Below, piece by piece: positions 6,363 through 13,345 of a stretch of 13,934 nt of DNA. Below the pieces are notes generated by a model. That model made no database searches, was not told where the DNA came from, and saw nothing but the letters and a program-made list of their open reading frames with translations. A program made the position numbers and the translations under genes. Source of the DNA: Planctomycetaceae bacterium (GTDB taxonomy: Bacteria; Planctomycetota; Planctomycetia; Planctomycetales; Planctomycetaceae); contig JAEUIG010000491.1 in NCBI GenBank assembly GCA_016795125.1, positions 1 through 13,934 of the forward strand. The letters are read 5' to 3'. Position 1 is the stretch's first letter; each line of letters begins with the position of its first letter.

Positions 6363-7778
6363 ATGCGTGCCCGCTTGTTGCCGTCGGTCGAACCGGTCGC
6401 GCTGTCTCGCCGCCGCGTGCTGCAGTTCGGCGCTCTTGGCACACTCGGATCATCGTTGGCAGAGCCGTCTCAAGCGTCTAGCAGCTCGACGCCGAAGTCC
6501 GTCCTGTTCATCTTCGTCAACGGCGGCATCTCGCAGCACGACAGTTTCGATCTGAAGCCGGAGGCGCCCTCCGACATTCGGGGGGAATTCCAGCCGATCG
6601 ACACGGCCACGCCCGGCATCCAGGTCTGCGAGCACCTGCCGGAGTTTGCGAAGCGATCGAACGACTACGCGCTCGTCCGCTCGATCGCGACCGACAGCAG
6701 CGGACACGAGGAAGCGTGTCACATGCTGTTTACCGGCCGGCTCGACCTGCCGCCGGGGTTCAGCCTGGACCGAGTCCCGAACCCGAACGAATGGCCGTCG
6801 ATCGCTGCGCAGATCACGTATGCGCTGCGTGATCGCGGCGGCTTGCCGCCGGCGGCCGTCCTGCCCCAGCCCAGCGTGAACGAGGCGGCGCGATTTCGTC
6901 CCGGCCAGTACGCCGGCCGGCTGGGATCGCGGTGGGAAGCATGGCATCTCGATATCGCGGCCCCGTGCCCGCTGGGCAATGGCGCGTGCCCGAACTGCTT
7001 CCGGTTCGACGCCGACCACTTTGAACATGCGGCACAATCGGTGTTCGACGTCCCGCTGTTGTCACTGCCGGATGGGGGCGAGTCCCGGCTCTCGGCGCGA
7101 GTCGATCTGCTCGCCGAAGCGGAGCAGTCCCGGCGGTTTGTCGAGCAAACGCAGCTTCACGCGGTCGACCGCAACCGGCGGCAGGCGCTGTCGATTCTGG
7201 CCGACGAGCGGACGCGCCGCGCGTTCGAGGTCGAACGCGCCGATCCGGCGATCGTCGACCGCTACGGCCGCAACAAGTTCGGCCTGTCGCTGCTGATGGC
7301 GTCGCGGCTGCTCGAATCGGGCGTGAAGTTCGTGCAGGTCAACCTGGGGAAGAACTCCAGCTGGGACACGCACGCGCGGAATTTCGTCAATCTCAAGCGC
7401 AACCTGCTGCCGTACTTCGATCAGTCGGTCTCGGCGCTCTTGGATGACCTGCGCGAGTCGGGCCGCCTCGACGACACTCTGGTTGTGATCACCGGAGAAT
7501 TCGGCCGGACGCCGAAGATCAACAAGGACGCGGGCCGCGACCACTGGGGACCGGTGATGACGTCGGTGTTCGCCGGCGGCGGAGTGCGCGGCGGCCAGGT
7601 AATCGGCCGGACCGACGCACTCGGTGCGTATCCGACCGAAGACATGGTCACCGTCGAACACGTGGCGGCGACCGTCTTCGCGGCGCTCGGCATTCCCCGC
7701 GATCAGGAATGGCACGATGTCGACGGCCGCCCGCACGCGATGTACCGCGGCGAGCCGATTGGGCGGCTGTACGCGTAA
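6363..7778 (+). CDS. Tat-exported DUF1501 protein, 471 aa
   Basis: This belongs to DUF1501, an alkaline-phosphatase/sulfatase-fold family greatly expanded in planctomycetes. The N terminus has a twin-arginine type signal (S15-RRRVLQFGALG, hydrophobic stretch, AEPSQA). Family landmarks are visible: FIFVNGGISQHDSFDLKPEAP (about 49-69), SSGHEEACHMLFTG, NKFGLSLLMASRLLESGVKFVQVNLG, WDTHARNF, and near the C terminus VVITGEFGRTPKINKDAGRDHW. In planctomycetes these proteins are commonly encoded next to PSCyt1/DUF1549/DUF1553 proteins. Here the nearest one is about 5.5 kb downstream, so the usual pairing is not seen. The ATG at 6363 follows a GGAG spaced by 7 bases; an earlier in-frame ATG at 6267 would add a non-signal-like 32 residues. 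Enzymatic activity of the family is not established. Confidence 0.92.
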   Translation: MRARLLPSVEPVALSRRRVLQFGALGTLGSSLAEPSQASSSSTPKSVLFIFVNGGISQHDSFDLKPEAPSDIRGEFQPIDTATPGIQVCEHLPEFAKRSNDYALVRSIATDSSGHEEACHMLFTGRLDLPPGFSLDRVPNPNEWPSIAAQITYALRDRGGLPPAAVLPQPSVNEAARFRPGQYAGRLGSRWEAWHLDIAAPCPLGNGACPNCFRFDADHFEHAAQSVFDVPLLSLPDGGESRLSARVDLLAEAEQSRRFVEQTQLHAVDRNRRQALSILADERTRRAFEVERADPAIVDRYGRNKFGLSLLMASRLLESGVKFVQVNLGKNSSWDTHARNFVNLKRNLLPYFDQSVSALLDDLRESGRLDDTLVVITGEFGRTPKINKDAGRDHWGPVMTSVFAGGGVRGGQVIGRTDALGAYPTEDMVTVEHVAATVFAALGIPRDQEWHDVDGRPHAMYRGEPIGRLYA

Positions 7779-7857
7779 TCTCTGTAAGCGTGGTTCGACG
7801 GACAGCGAGTCTCTTTTCTATTGGCCGCAGTTCTTGCGGCCTCTTGCGGCTGCGCCG

Positions 7858-7878
7858 CCCAGACGCATAGCGTCTGGG
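7858..7878. repeat. Perfect palindrome, REP-like hairpin
   Basis: CCCAGACGC (7858-7866) pairs with GCGTCTGGG (7870-7878) around a 3-base ATA loop. The hairpin is preceded by GCCG and followed by CCACCCG. It lies in the 160-bp spacer between the DUF1501 and M3 peptidase genes. There is no T-run after it, so it is not a clear intrinsic terminator. Its form resembles short palindromic units that are dispersed in planctomycete intergenic regions. Confidence 0.6.
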
Positions 7879-7938
7879 CCACCCGTTTGGCTCGCCGAGC
7901 GGATTCCGAATTGGGCTGCTGGCCGCTACATTTCCCGA

Positions 7939-9759
7939 ATGCCGACACACACCAGATACGCGCTCACCTGGGATCTCGATTCGCTCTATCCGCATCCTGA
8001 GCGGGCCGAGTTTCAGACCGTGCTGGAACGTTACAAGTCTGATCTGACGCAACTGGCGGCGGATTCGGAGACATTGCCGGCGTTGTCCGGCAGCGGCGCT
8101 ACAGCGTGGGGTGCGTTCGTGGAGCGGCTCGCCGATCTTCTAGCCCGCTCAGAGGACCTGCATTCGTTTGTCGGCTGTCATGCCGCAGCGGATGCCGAGA
8201 ACAAGCTGTTCCAGCGACTGGAAGGGCAGCTCTCCGCACTCGGTCCGATACGCCAGCAGGTGTTGACGAATGTCGAGCTGGCACTCAAACAGGTCTCGGA
8301 AGCGGAACTTCCCGCCATACTCGCGGCAGATGCGCGGCTGCAGGAAGTCGCGTTCTTTCTGGAGGAGAGTCGTCGCATTGCCGCGTTGCGGCTCCCGAAA
8401 GATCAGGAACTGCTCGCCGCTGAGCTGGCGGTGGACGCCATTCACGCCTGGGGGCGCCTGTACGATCGGCTGTCCGGCGAAGTGCGCGTGGAGGTGATGG
8501 AGAAGGGGGAGGTCGTCCGCAAATCACCGAGCCAGGTGACATTTGACTCGTCGGAGCGGTCGGTCCGGCAGAACAACTTCTACGCCGCCGGGAAAGCCTG
8601 GAGCGAGATCGCCGATACCTGTGCGGAAGCGCTCAATCACATCTCCGGCTTTCGACTGTCCAAGTACCGGCGGCTCGGACTGAAAGACCATCTCGACGCG
8701 CCGCTGCGCAACAACCGCATGCAGCGGGAAACTCTGGAAGCGATGTGGAGCGCCGTGTCGGCAAGGCGACCGGTGTTGCTCAAGTACTTTGCGGCCAAGG
8801 CCCGGCTGCTCGGCCTGGAGAGGCTGTCCTGGTACGACACGCTGGCTCCGCTGCCGTCGTCGTCCCTTTCAAAGTCTGACTCCGCAGCGGTGACCCTGAC
8901 GTACGACACGGCCTGCGACCTCGTCATCAAGACGTTCAGCGAGTTCAGCAGCGAACTCGGGGATTTTGCGCGGATGTCGATCGCTGACCGGTGGATCGAA
9001 GTCGAGAACCGATCCGGGAAGCGACAGGGAGGGTTCTGCACGGGGCTGCCGACGAAGAAGCAGTCCCGCATCTTCATGACGTACACGAACACGGCTGACA
9101 GCATGTCGACGCTGGCGCACGAATTGGGGCATGCCTACCACTCTTATGTCCTGCGCGACCAGCCGATTCTCCTGCAGGACTACCCCAGCAACCTGGCCGA
9201 GACGGCGTCGACGTTCGCAGAAGCCGTGCTGGGCGAGCGTCGCCTGGCCGATGCCGCGAGCGCCGATCAGCAGCGGGCGATTCTCGACCACATGCTCAGC
9301 GACTCCGTCGCGTTCCTGATGAACATCCATGCGCGGTTTGTGTTTGAGCACAACTTCCACATCGAACGTCGCGACGGGGAACTCAGCGCCGAACGATTCT
9401 CCGAACTGATGCTGGCGGCGCAGCGGGAAACGTACTGCGACGGTCTGGACGCCGACGGCTGGTATCCGCAGTTCTGGGTGTCCAAGCTGCATTTCTACAT
9501 CACTGGCAATCCGTTCTATAACTTCCCGTACACGTTCGGTTACCTGCTGTCACAGGGAGTCTACGCTCACGCGAAGACGGCCGGGCCGGGTTTCGCCGAA
9601 CAGTACCGGCAACTGCTGATCGCGACCGGCTGCCAGACCGCGGAGGAGGCTATTTCCTCGACGCTGGGCTACGACCTCACCAAGCCCGACTTCTGGAACA
9701 AAAGCCTCGACATCGTCGACCAGCGTGTCGCCCAGTTCGTGTCGCTGTGTGAGGGATAA
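7939..9759 (+). CDS. pepF: M3-family zinc oligopeptidase, PepF/oligoendopeptidase F-like, 606 aa
   Basis: This is a cytoplasmic zinc peptidase that degrades short peptides. The HExxH motif is H394-E395-L-G-H398 (STLAHELGHAYHS). The third metal ligand is E421 in SNLAETASTFAEA, the usual AExxSxF context of the PepF group. Downstream landmarks also fit: FEHNFHIERRDGELSAERFSEL, then DADGWYPQFWVSKLHFYITGNPFYNFPYTFGYLLSQGVY, which forms the substrate-binding and catalytic Tyr/His region of M3 enzymes. The N-terminal helical domain (about 20-190) matches the oligoendopeptidase F N-terminal domain. The length is normal for the family. The ATG at 7939 begins MPTHTRYALTWDLDSLYPH, a typical start for the group. 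The frame is open further upstream but only through the hairpin spacer. No strong ribosome binding site is seen. Confidence 0.95.
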   Translation: MPTHTRYALTWDLDSLYPHPERAEFQTVLERYKSDLTQLAADSETLPALSGSGATAWGAFVERLADLLARSEDLHSFVGCHAAADAENKLFQRLEGQLSALGPIRQQVLTNVELALKQVSEAELPAILAADARLQEVAFFLEESRRIAALRLPKDQELLAAELAVDAIHAWGRLYDRLSGEVRVEVMEKGEVVRKSPSQVTFDSSERSVRQNNFYAAGKAWSEIADTCAEALNHISGFRLSKYRRLGLKDHLDAPLRNNRMQRETLEAMWSAVSARRPVLLKYFAAKARLLGLERLSWYDTLAPLPSSSLSKSDSAAVTLTYDTACDLVIKTFSEFSSELGDFARMSIADRWIEVENRSGKRQGGFCTGLPTKKQSRIFMTYTNTADSMSTLAHELGHAYHSYVLRDQPILLQDYPSNLAETASTFAEAVLGERRLADAASADQQRAILDHMLSDSVAFLMNIHARFVFEHNFHIERRDGELSAERFSELMLAAQRETYCDGLDADGWYPQFWVSKLHFYITGNPFYNFPYTFGYLLSQGVYAHAKTAGPGFAEQYRQLLIATGCQTAEEAISSTLGYDLTKPDFWNKSLDIVDQRVAQFVSLCEG

Positions 9760-9967
9760 ACCGTCAGTTGATTGACCGCACTTGCACGCTGATCGCCCCC
9801 TTCTCCCCACAATCGGCGTCAATGAGCAGAGACGCGCCCCTGTGAGGAGCATGTGGCCGAAGGCAATCCTGTTCGGCACTCGAATGACTGCTTTGAATCT
9901 ACGGTTGGCGAGATTCGTGGCATCAGCGCCGCAGGCCGCACGACCCCAATGGGGTTGCAGATAATAG

Positions 9968-10018
9968 CCGGGGGTTGAGCGCAGCTCGCCGAACAGGCGA
10001 GCGGAGCGATACCCCCGG
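9968..10018. repeat. Nested inverted repeat with inner and outer stems
   Basis: The outer arms CCGGGGGT (9968-9975) and ACCCCCGG (10011-10018) enclose an inner stem CTCGCC (9985-9990) and GGCGAG (9996-10001) with a 5-base GAACA loop. Both stems are perfect, and the spacing suggests one long imperfect hairpin or cruciform of about 50 bp. There is no coding role visible. Confidence 0.6.
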
Positions 10019-10039
10019 TCGGCGTTGCACAACCCTTCT

Positions 10040-10067
10040 CCCTCCCCCCGCTTTTTCGGGGGGAGGG
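10040..10067. repeat. Perfect 11-bp hairpin, C-run / G-run
   Basis: CCCTCCCCCCG (10040-10050) pairs with CGGGGGGAGGG (10057-10067) across a CTTTTT loop. All eleven pairs match. It lies just after the nested repeat and its right arm begins a G-quadruplex motif. The T-run is in the loop, not after the stem, so it is not a conventional terminator. Confidence 0.65.
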
Positions 10068-10077
10068 CTGGGGAGGG
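10058..10077 (+). other. G-quadruplex motif
   Basis: The + strand has four G-runs in 20 bases: six Gs at 10058-10063, three at 10065-10067, four at 10070-10073 and three at 10075-10077, with loops of one or two bases. This satisfies the usual G3+N1-7 pattern. It overlaps the right arm of the hairpin, so the two structures would compete. Confidence 0.55.
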
Positions 10078-10172
10078 TGGCGGAACGGTGAGTACGTACT
10101 CCATGTGAATCGGCCCTGAAGCAGCGCCGATCGCGCGCATGCGAAGGCGCGTGCTGTGGTCCCTCACCCCGA

Positions 10173-10228
10173 CCCTCTCCCCCGAAAGGCGATTGCGCTG
10201 AGGTCAATGCTTCTCTCGGGGGAGAGGG
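10173..10228. repeat. Perfect 13-bp inverted repeat with 30-base spacer
   Basis: CCCTCTCCCCCGA (10173-10185) and TCGGGGGAGAGGG (10216-10228) are exact reverse complements separated by 30 bases. The context, CCCTCACCCCGA before and GAGAGA after, resembles small non-coding palindromic elements that recur in bacterial intergenic DNA. No transposase is present. Confidence 0.65.
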
Positions 10229-10250
10229 AGAGATTCATCGAGCGCCGTTT

Positions 10251-10302
10251 GCCACGGGTTCCGCACCGTCCGCCTTGCAGCGAACGGTGCTCCACCCGTG
10301 GC
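10251..10302. repeat. Long imperfect hairpin, 16 of 19 positions paired
   Basis: The 19-base arms at 10251-10269 and 10284-10302 pair at 16 of 19 positions: nine pairs (GCCACGGGT with ACCCGTGGC), a symmetric 3-base mismatch, then seven pairs (GCACCGT with ACGGTGC). The loop is 14 bases. This is a stable structure about 170 bp upstream of the trmH-like start. Confidence 0.65.
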
Positions 10303-10311
10303 TACAAACTT

Positions 10312-10328
10312 CCGCCCCTCCGGGGCGG
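10312..10328. repeat. Short perfect hairpin, 7-bp stem
   Basis: CCGCCCC (10312-10318) pairs with GGGGCGG (10322-10328) around a 3-base TCC loop. It sits immediately downstream of the long imperfect hairpin and may belong to the same repeat unit. Confidence 0.5.
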
Positions 10329-10436
10329 CTCTGGCATGTGAACGTGCTACAGTGGGGCAGCCGGCTGAACGATCGCACGAATCGTGCCGAACAGAATTGG
10401 GCCGAAGACAGGATAGAGGGCACAAACGGTACTCGC

Positions 10437-11156
10437 ATGACCGACTCGGATCGGCAACTTTTTGAATACCTGCAGACGTTCCTGACCGCAGACCGGCAGG
10501 CGCGGTTTGCCGACGTGCTGTCGCAGCGGACGCGGCGGATCACCGTCGTGCTGGAAGACTTTTACGGCACGCACAACATCGGGGCCGTCCTGCGGACCTG
10601 CGATGCGTTCGGCATCCAGGATGTGCACGTCATCGAAGATGAGCACGAATTCGAGCACGTCCCGGAAATCGCGCTCGGCTCGCAGAAGTGGCTCACAGTT
10701 CATCGTCACGGCGCGCCGCATCCGCGTGTACGCTGCGCGACGGCCCTGCGAGAGGCCGGATACCGCTTGCTTGCGGTGACGCCGCATGCCGATGCGCAGC
10801 CTCCCGAGGAGGTCGACGTCGCGCAGCCATGTGCACTGGTGTTCGGCACGGAGAAAGACGGACTGACCGACGAAATCCTGTCGCTGGCGGACGGCGCGGT
10901 GAAGATTCCGATGTGCGGCTTCGTCGAAAGCCTGAACGTGTCGGTCGCGGCCGCCCTCTGCATCTATCCGCTGATGCGCCGACTGCATGCGGGCCCCTAC
11001 GATTGGGGCCTCACTGGAGAAGAACGCGAGACCCTGCTGTACGACTGGGTGCGGAAGTCGCTGCCGCACGTGGCAGCGCTGGAGCAGCGTTTTCGCGAAT
11101 CGCTCGTCGCGCACGATCCGCTCACGTCGCCGCAGCGCGCCGCAGCCGGTCGTTGA
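10437..11156 (+). CDS. trmH: TrmH-like tRNA 2'-O-ribose methyltransferase (SpoU family), 239 aa
   Basis: This is a SPOUT-fold methyltransferase that uses S-adenosylmethionine to methylate a ribose 2'-OH, most likely of guanosine 18 in tRNA. Motif 1 is N47-IGAVLRTCDAFG, where R53 corresponds to the catalytic arginine of TrmH. Motif 2 is ALVFGTEKDGLTDEIL (133-148). Motif 3 is IPMCGFVESLNVSVAAALCIY (157-177), which forms the trefoil knot that binds the cofactor. The C-terminal region (LLYDWVRKSLPHV) fits the extension of the TrmH subgroup rather than TrmL or RlmB. The ATG at 10437 gives a family-like start (MTDSDRQLFEYLQTFLT); upstream in-frame codons run into the repeats. Its 3' end overlaps the convergent sua5 gene by 35 bp. 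Target specificity is inferred from family similarity. Confidence 0.9.
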   Translation: MTDSDRQLFEYLQTFLTADRQARFADVLSQRTRRITVVLEDFYGTHNIGAVLRTCDAFGIQDVHVIEDEHEFEHVPEIALGSQKWLTVHRHGAPHPRVRCATALREAGYRLLAVTPHADAQPPEEVDVAQPCALVFGTEKDGLTDEILSLADGAVKIPMCGFVESLNVSVAAALCIYPLMRRLHAGPYDWGLTGEERETLLYDWVRKSLPHVAALEQRFRESLVAHDPLTSPQRAAAGR

Positions 11157-12078
11157 TGGCTCGTCCGATGCCGACCTCGGGCGCGAGCTCAGCATAAATG
11201 ACGCGCAATCCCTGTGCATCCAGCCGCCGCATCGCCGCAAACAGGCTCGCGGCCGCTTCGGGCAAGTCTCCAGCCTGCGACAGAACTTCAGCGGCCACGA
11301 ATTCTTTGGCGCGAAGGTGTCCCACAAGAAAGAGTGCTCCGACATCCTCATCGGCGGGGACAGTGTGCCAGTTCGTCACGATCCGGAGCGGCGTGCGCGG
11401 CGCGTAGTGCTGCGTGAGCATGCCGGGCGCGGCCTGCGGTGCGTCGTCTGTGGAAGACGTGATGGCGGTTTCGATGGGACCGACGATCGCTTCCAGGTCT
11501 TCCACCGGCACGCCGCCGTGCCGCAGCAGGACCGGGCGATCAACCAGCGACAGCACCGTCGACTCCACGCCGACGCGGCACGGTCCGCCGTCGAGGATCA
11601 GGTCGACGCGGTCGCCGAGCTGCTCGCGAACGTGCGCCGCCGTCGTGGGGCTGATGCGGCCGAACGGATTGGCGCTGGGAGCGGCGATCGGGCAAGCGGC
11701 CGCCTTGAGCAGGGCCTGGGCCACCGGATGCTCGGGGACGCGGATCGCAACCGTGGGCATTCCGGCGGTGACGATGTCGGGGACGATGTCCAGCTTGGGT
11801 AAGACCAGAGTCAGCGGCCCGGGCCAGAAGCGGCTGGCGAGTCGAGTCGCCTGTGGAGAGAAATCCTGAACAAGCGCACGGGCTGCGTTCAGGTCCGGGA
11901 CATGGACGATCAGCGGATCGAAGAACGGCCGCTGCTTGGCCTCGAAAATGCGCGCGACCGCCTGCGGGTCAAGCGCGTTCGCGCCGAGTCCGTACACTGT
12001 TTCGGTCGGAAAGGCGACGAGCCCGCCGGCGCGAATTCGTCGCGCTGCTTCGTCGATTTCTGCTGGAGTCACGTCCAT
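11122..12078 (-). CDS. sua5: Sua5-type L-threonylcarbamoyl-AMP synthase, 318 aa
   Basis: This enzyme makes threonylcarbamoyl-AMP from threonine, bicarbonate and ATP, the first step of the t6A37 modification in tRNAs that read ANN codons. The YrdC domain fills the N-terminal part. It includes GGLVAFPTETVYGLGANA (18-35), K48-QRP in FEAKQRPFFDPLIVHV, FWPGPLTLVL, the nucleotide-binding APSANPFGRISPTTA, and STV in GVESTVLSLVD. The extra C-terminal Sua5 domain (about 213-318, starting GMLTQHYAPRTPLRIV) distinguishes it from the short TsaC form. I chose the ATG at 12076-12078 (MDVTPAEIDEAARRIRAG), since the 22 residues added by the upstream ATG at 12144 have no family character. It overlaps the convergent trmH-like gene at the 3' end and is divergent from the ADP-ribosylglycohydrolase gene, 87 bp apart. 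Confidence 0.95.
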   Translation of the reverse strand: MDVTPAEIDEAARRIRAGGLVAFPTETVYGLGANALDPQAVARIFEAKQRPFFDPLIVHVPDLNAARALVQDFSPQATRLASRFWPGPLTLVLPKLDIVPDIVTAGMPTVAIRVPEHPVAQALLKAAACPIAAPSANPFGRISPTTAAHVREQLGDRVDLILDGGPCRVGVESTVLSLVDRPVLLRHGGVPVEDLEAIVGPIETAITSSTDDAPQAAPGMLTQHYAPRTPLRIVTNWHTVPADEDVGALFLVGHLRAKEFVAAEVLSQAGDLPEAAASLFAAMRRLDAQGLRVIYAELAPEVGIGRAINDRLRRAAAT

Positions 12079-12165
12079 GGCTGCATCATAGGCATTGCGA
12101 GTACGCCGTGCCGACGCAGTCGCCGGAAGTTTGCTTTCGTCCAACAGCGCAGTGCGGTCCGGCGT

Positions 12166-13236
12166 ATGCCAATGTCGGTGAGAACCCTGCTCTCAAAACG
12201 CGACGCGGCTGTGGGTTGCCTGCTGGGAATGGCCGTTGGCGATGCGCTGGGTCTTCCCTACGAGTCACTTTCCGCTCGCCGGGCCGCACGGATCCTGGGA
12301 CCGCCGGACCGGCACAGGTTGATCTTCGGCCGGGGGATGGTCTCGGATGATACCGAGCACGCCTGCATGACATTGCAGGCGTTGCTCTCTACAGCGGGAG
12401 GGCTGGACGCGTTCGAGCGCGTACTGGCCGGAAACCTGCGCCGTTGGCTGTTACTGCTGCCCGCAGGCTGCGGCCTGGCGACCGGACGCGCCGTCATCAA
12501 GTTGCTCATGGGGTTCCCGCCGCATCACAGCGGGGTGTATTCCGCCGGCAACGGCCCTGCCATGCGCAGCACGATCCTGGGAGCCGTCATTGACGATCCG
12601 GAGCAGTTGCGATCGGCAGTTCGCATGGCAACCCGGATGACACATACCGATCCGAAGGCGGAAGCGGGCGCGCTGACGATTGCGCTGGCCGTGCGATCGT
12701 CTCGACTCGGCGAATCCAGTCCCGAGGGATTTCTCCGCCTGGTGCGGGTTCAGCTGGCGGGTCTCGAATCGACCGAGCTGTTGCAGCGAATTGTGTCGGC
12801 CGCAAACAGCAGCGAATCGACGATCGAGTATGCGGCGCGCCGCTGGCCGGGTCGCGGCATCAGCGGGTACATCCTCGACACCGTGGAAGCCGTGCTGCAT
12901 GCCTGGTTCCAGAATCCCCTGGATTATGGATCGGCGGTGACGAGTCTGATCCGTTGCGGGGGCGACACCGACACGACGGCGGCCATTGCCGGCGGCATCA
13001 TAGGCGCTGCCGTCGGGCTGCAAGGCATTCCACCTGACTGGTTGCACGCACTTCACGACTGGCCGCGGACGAACGCGTGGATGGAGAGCCTGGCCGAATC
13101 GGCCGTCGCGGCTGTTGAGTCGCGATCCCGCCAACGAGTTCTGCGATTGCCGGTCTGTGGCGTGCTTCCTCGCAACCTGCTGTTCCTGGCGATCGTTCTC
13201 GGACACGGATTCCGACGGTTGTTTCCGCCGTATTGA
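12166..13236 (+). CDS. ADP-ribosylglycohydrolase family protein (DraG/ARH type), 356 aa
   Basis: This protein probably removes ADP-ribose from a modified protein or small molecule. The di-metal (Mg or Mn) site motifs are intact: S-D61-D62-T-E64 in VSDDTEHACMTLQALL, and G-D267-T268-D269-T270 in CGGDTDTTAAIAGGIIGAAVG. The entry motif GCLLGMAVGDALGLPYE starts near residue 17. GNGPAMRS and MTHTDPKAEAGALTIA are also typical of the family. It has no signal peptide. The C-terminal end after the catalytic domain is unusual: it holds a short hydrophobic stretch (NLLFLAIVLGHGF) and a basic end. Starts at ATG 12166 or 12172 are equally possible. No DraT-like ADP-ribosyltransferase is in the window, so the target cannot be named. 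It is divergent from sua5. Confidence 0.9.
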   Translation: MPMSVRTLLSKRDAAVGCLLGMAVGDALGLPYESLSARRAARILGPPDRHRLIFGRGMVSDDTEHACMTLQALLSTAGGLDAFERVLAGNLRRWLLLLPAGCGLATGRAVIKLLMGFPPHHSGVYSAGNGPAMRSTILGAVIDDPEQLRSAVRMATRMTHTDPKAEAGALTIALAVRSSRLGESSPEGFLRLVRVQLAGLESTELLQRIVSAANSSESTIEYAARRWPGRGISGYILDTVEAVLHAWFQNPLDYGSAVTSLIRCGGDTDTTAAIAGGIIGAAVGLQGIPPDWLHALHDWPRTNAWMESLAESAVAAVESRSRQRVLRLPVCGVLPRNLLFLAIVLGHGFRRLFPPY

Positions 13237-13244
13237 TGGCGAGA

Positions 13245-13270
13245 ATTCACTCGCGCCGAATGGAGTGAAT
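13245..13270. promoter_or_regulatory. 8-bp inverted repeat between the ARH gene and the PSCyt1 gene
   Basis: ATTCACTC (13245-13252) and GAGTGAAT (13263-13270) are exact reverse complements with a 10-base spacer. The repeat starts 8 bases after the stop of the ARH gene and ends 75 bases before the next start. It has the form of an operator for a dimeric regulator and sits where a promoter for the downstream gene is expected. A TATCAT at 13275-13280 could be a -10 element, but a matching -35 is not at the right distance. It could instead be a weak terminator hairpin. Confidence 0.35.
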
Positions 13271-13345
13271 ACGTTATCATCGGGTATGCACGGATTCGCA
13301 GCCGTTCAGCCAGTGTTTCTCGTGAAACAGAGGAATTCGCTCCCG

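Larger units (their letters stand above)
9760..10436. other. Gene-free interval of about 680 bp, filled with palindromes
   Basis: No convincing protein gene is present. Reading frames crossing it are arginine- and proline-rich and run straight through the inverted repeats. The first 200 bp hold nothing clear except a 5-bp stem ACCCC/GGGGT at 9943-9955. From about 9968 to 10328 there is a succession of different GC-rich palindromes listed separately. The last 100 bp before the trmH-like gene is ordinary and probably holds its promoter, though I cannot place one with confidence. Confidence 0.7.

Noticed and set aside
7624..7938. Extension of the M3 peptidase frame upstream to 7624
   Set aside because: It overlaps the DUF1501 gene and the hairpin spacer; family-like sequence starts only at MPTHTRYALTW.
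9550..10167. Minus-strand frame of 205 residues entering the palindrome block
   Set aside because: It reads through the end of the M3 peptidase and several inverted repeats, and its translation reflects repeat DNA rather than a protein.
9923..10207. Minus-strand frame of 94 residues in the palindrome block
   Set aside because: It is composed almost entirely of palindromic repeat sequence, a common source of spurious hypothetical proteins.
12079..12144. Upstream ATG adding 22 residues to the Sua5-type protein
   Set aside because: The added residues lack family similarity, and the shorter start fits the YrdC domain boundary.
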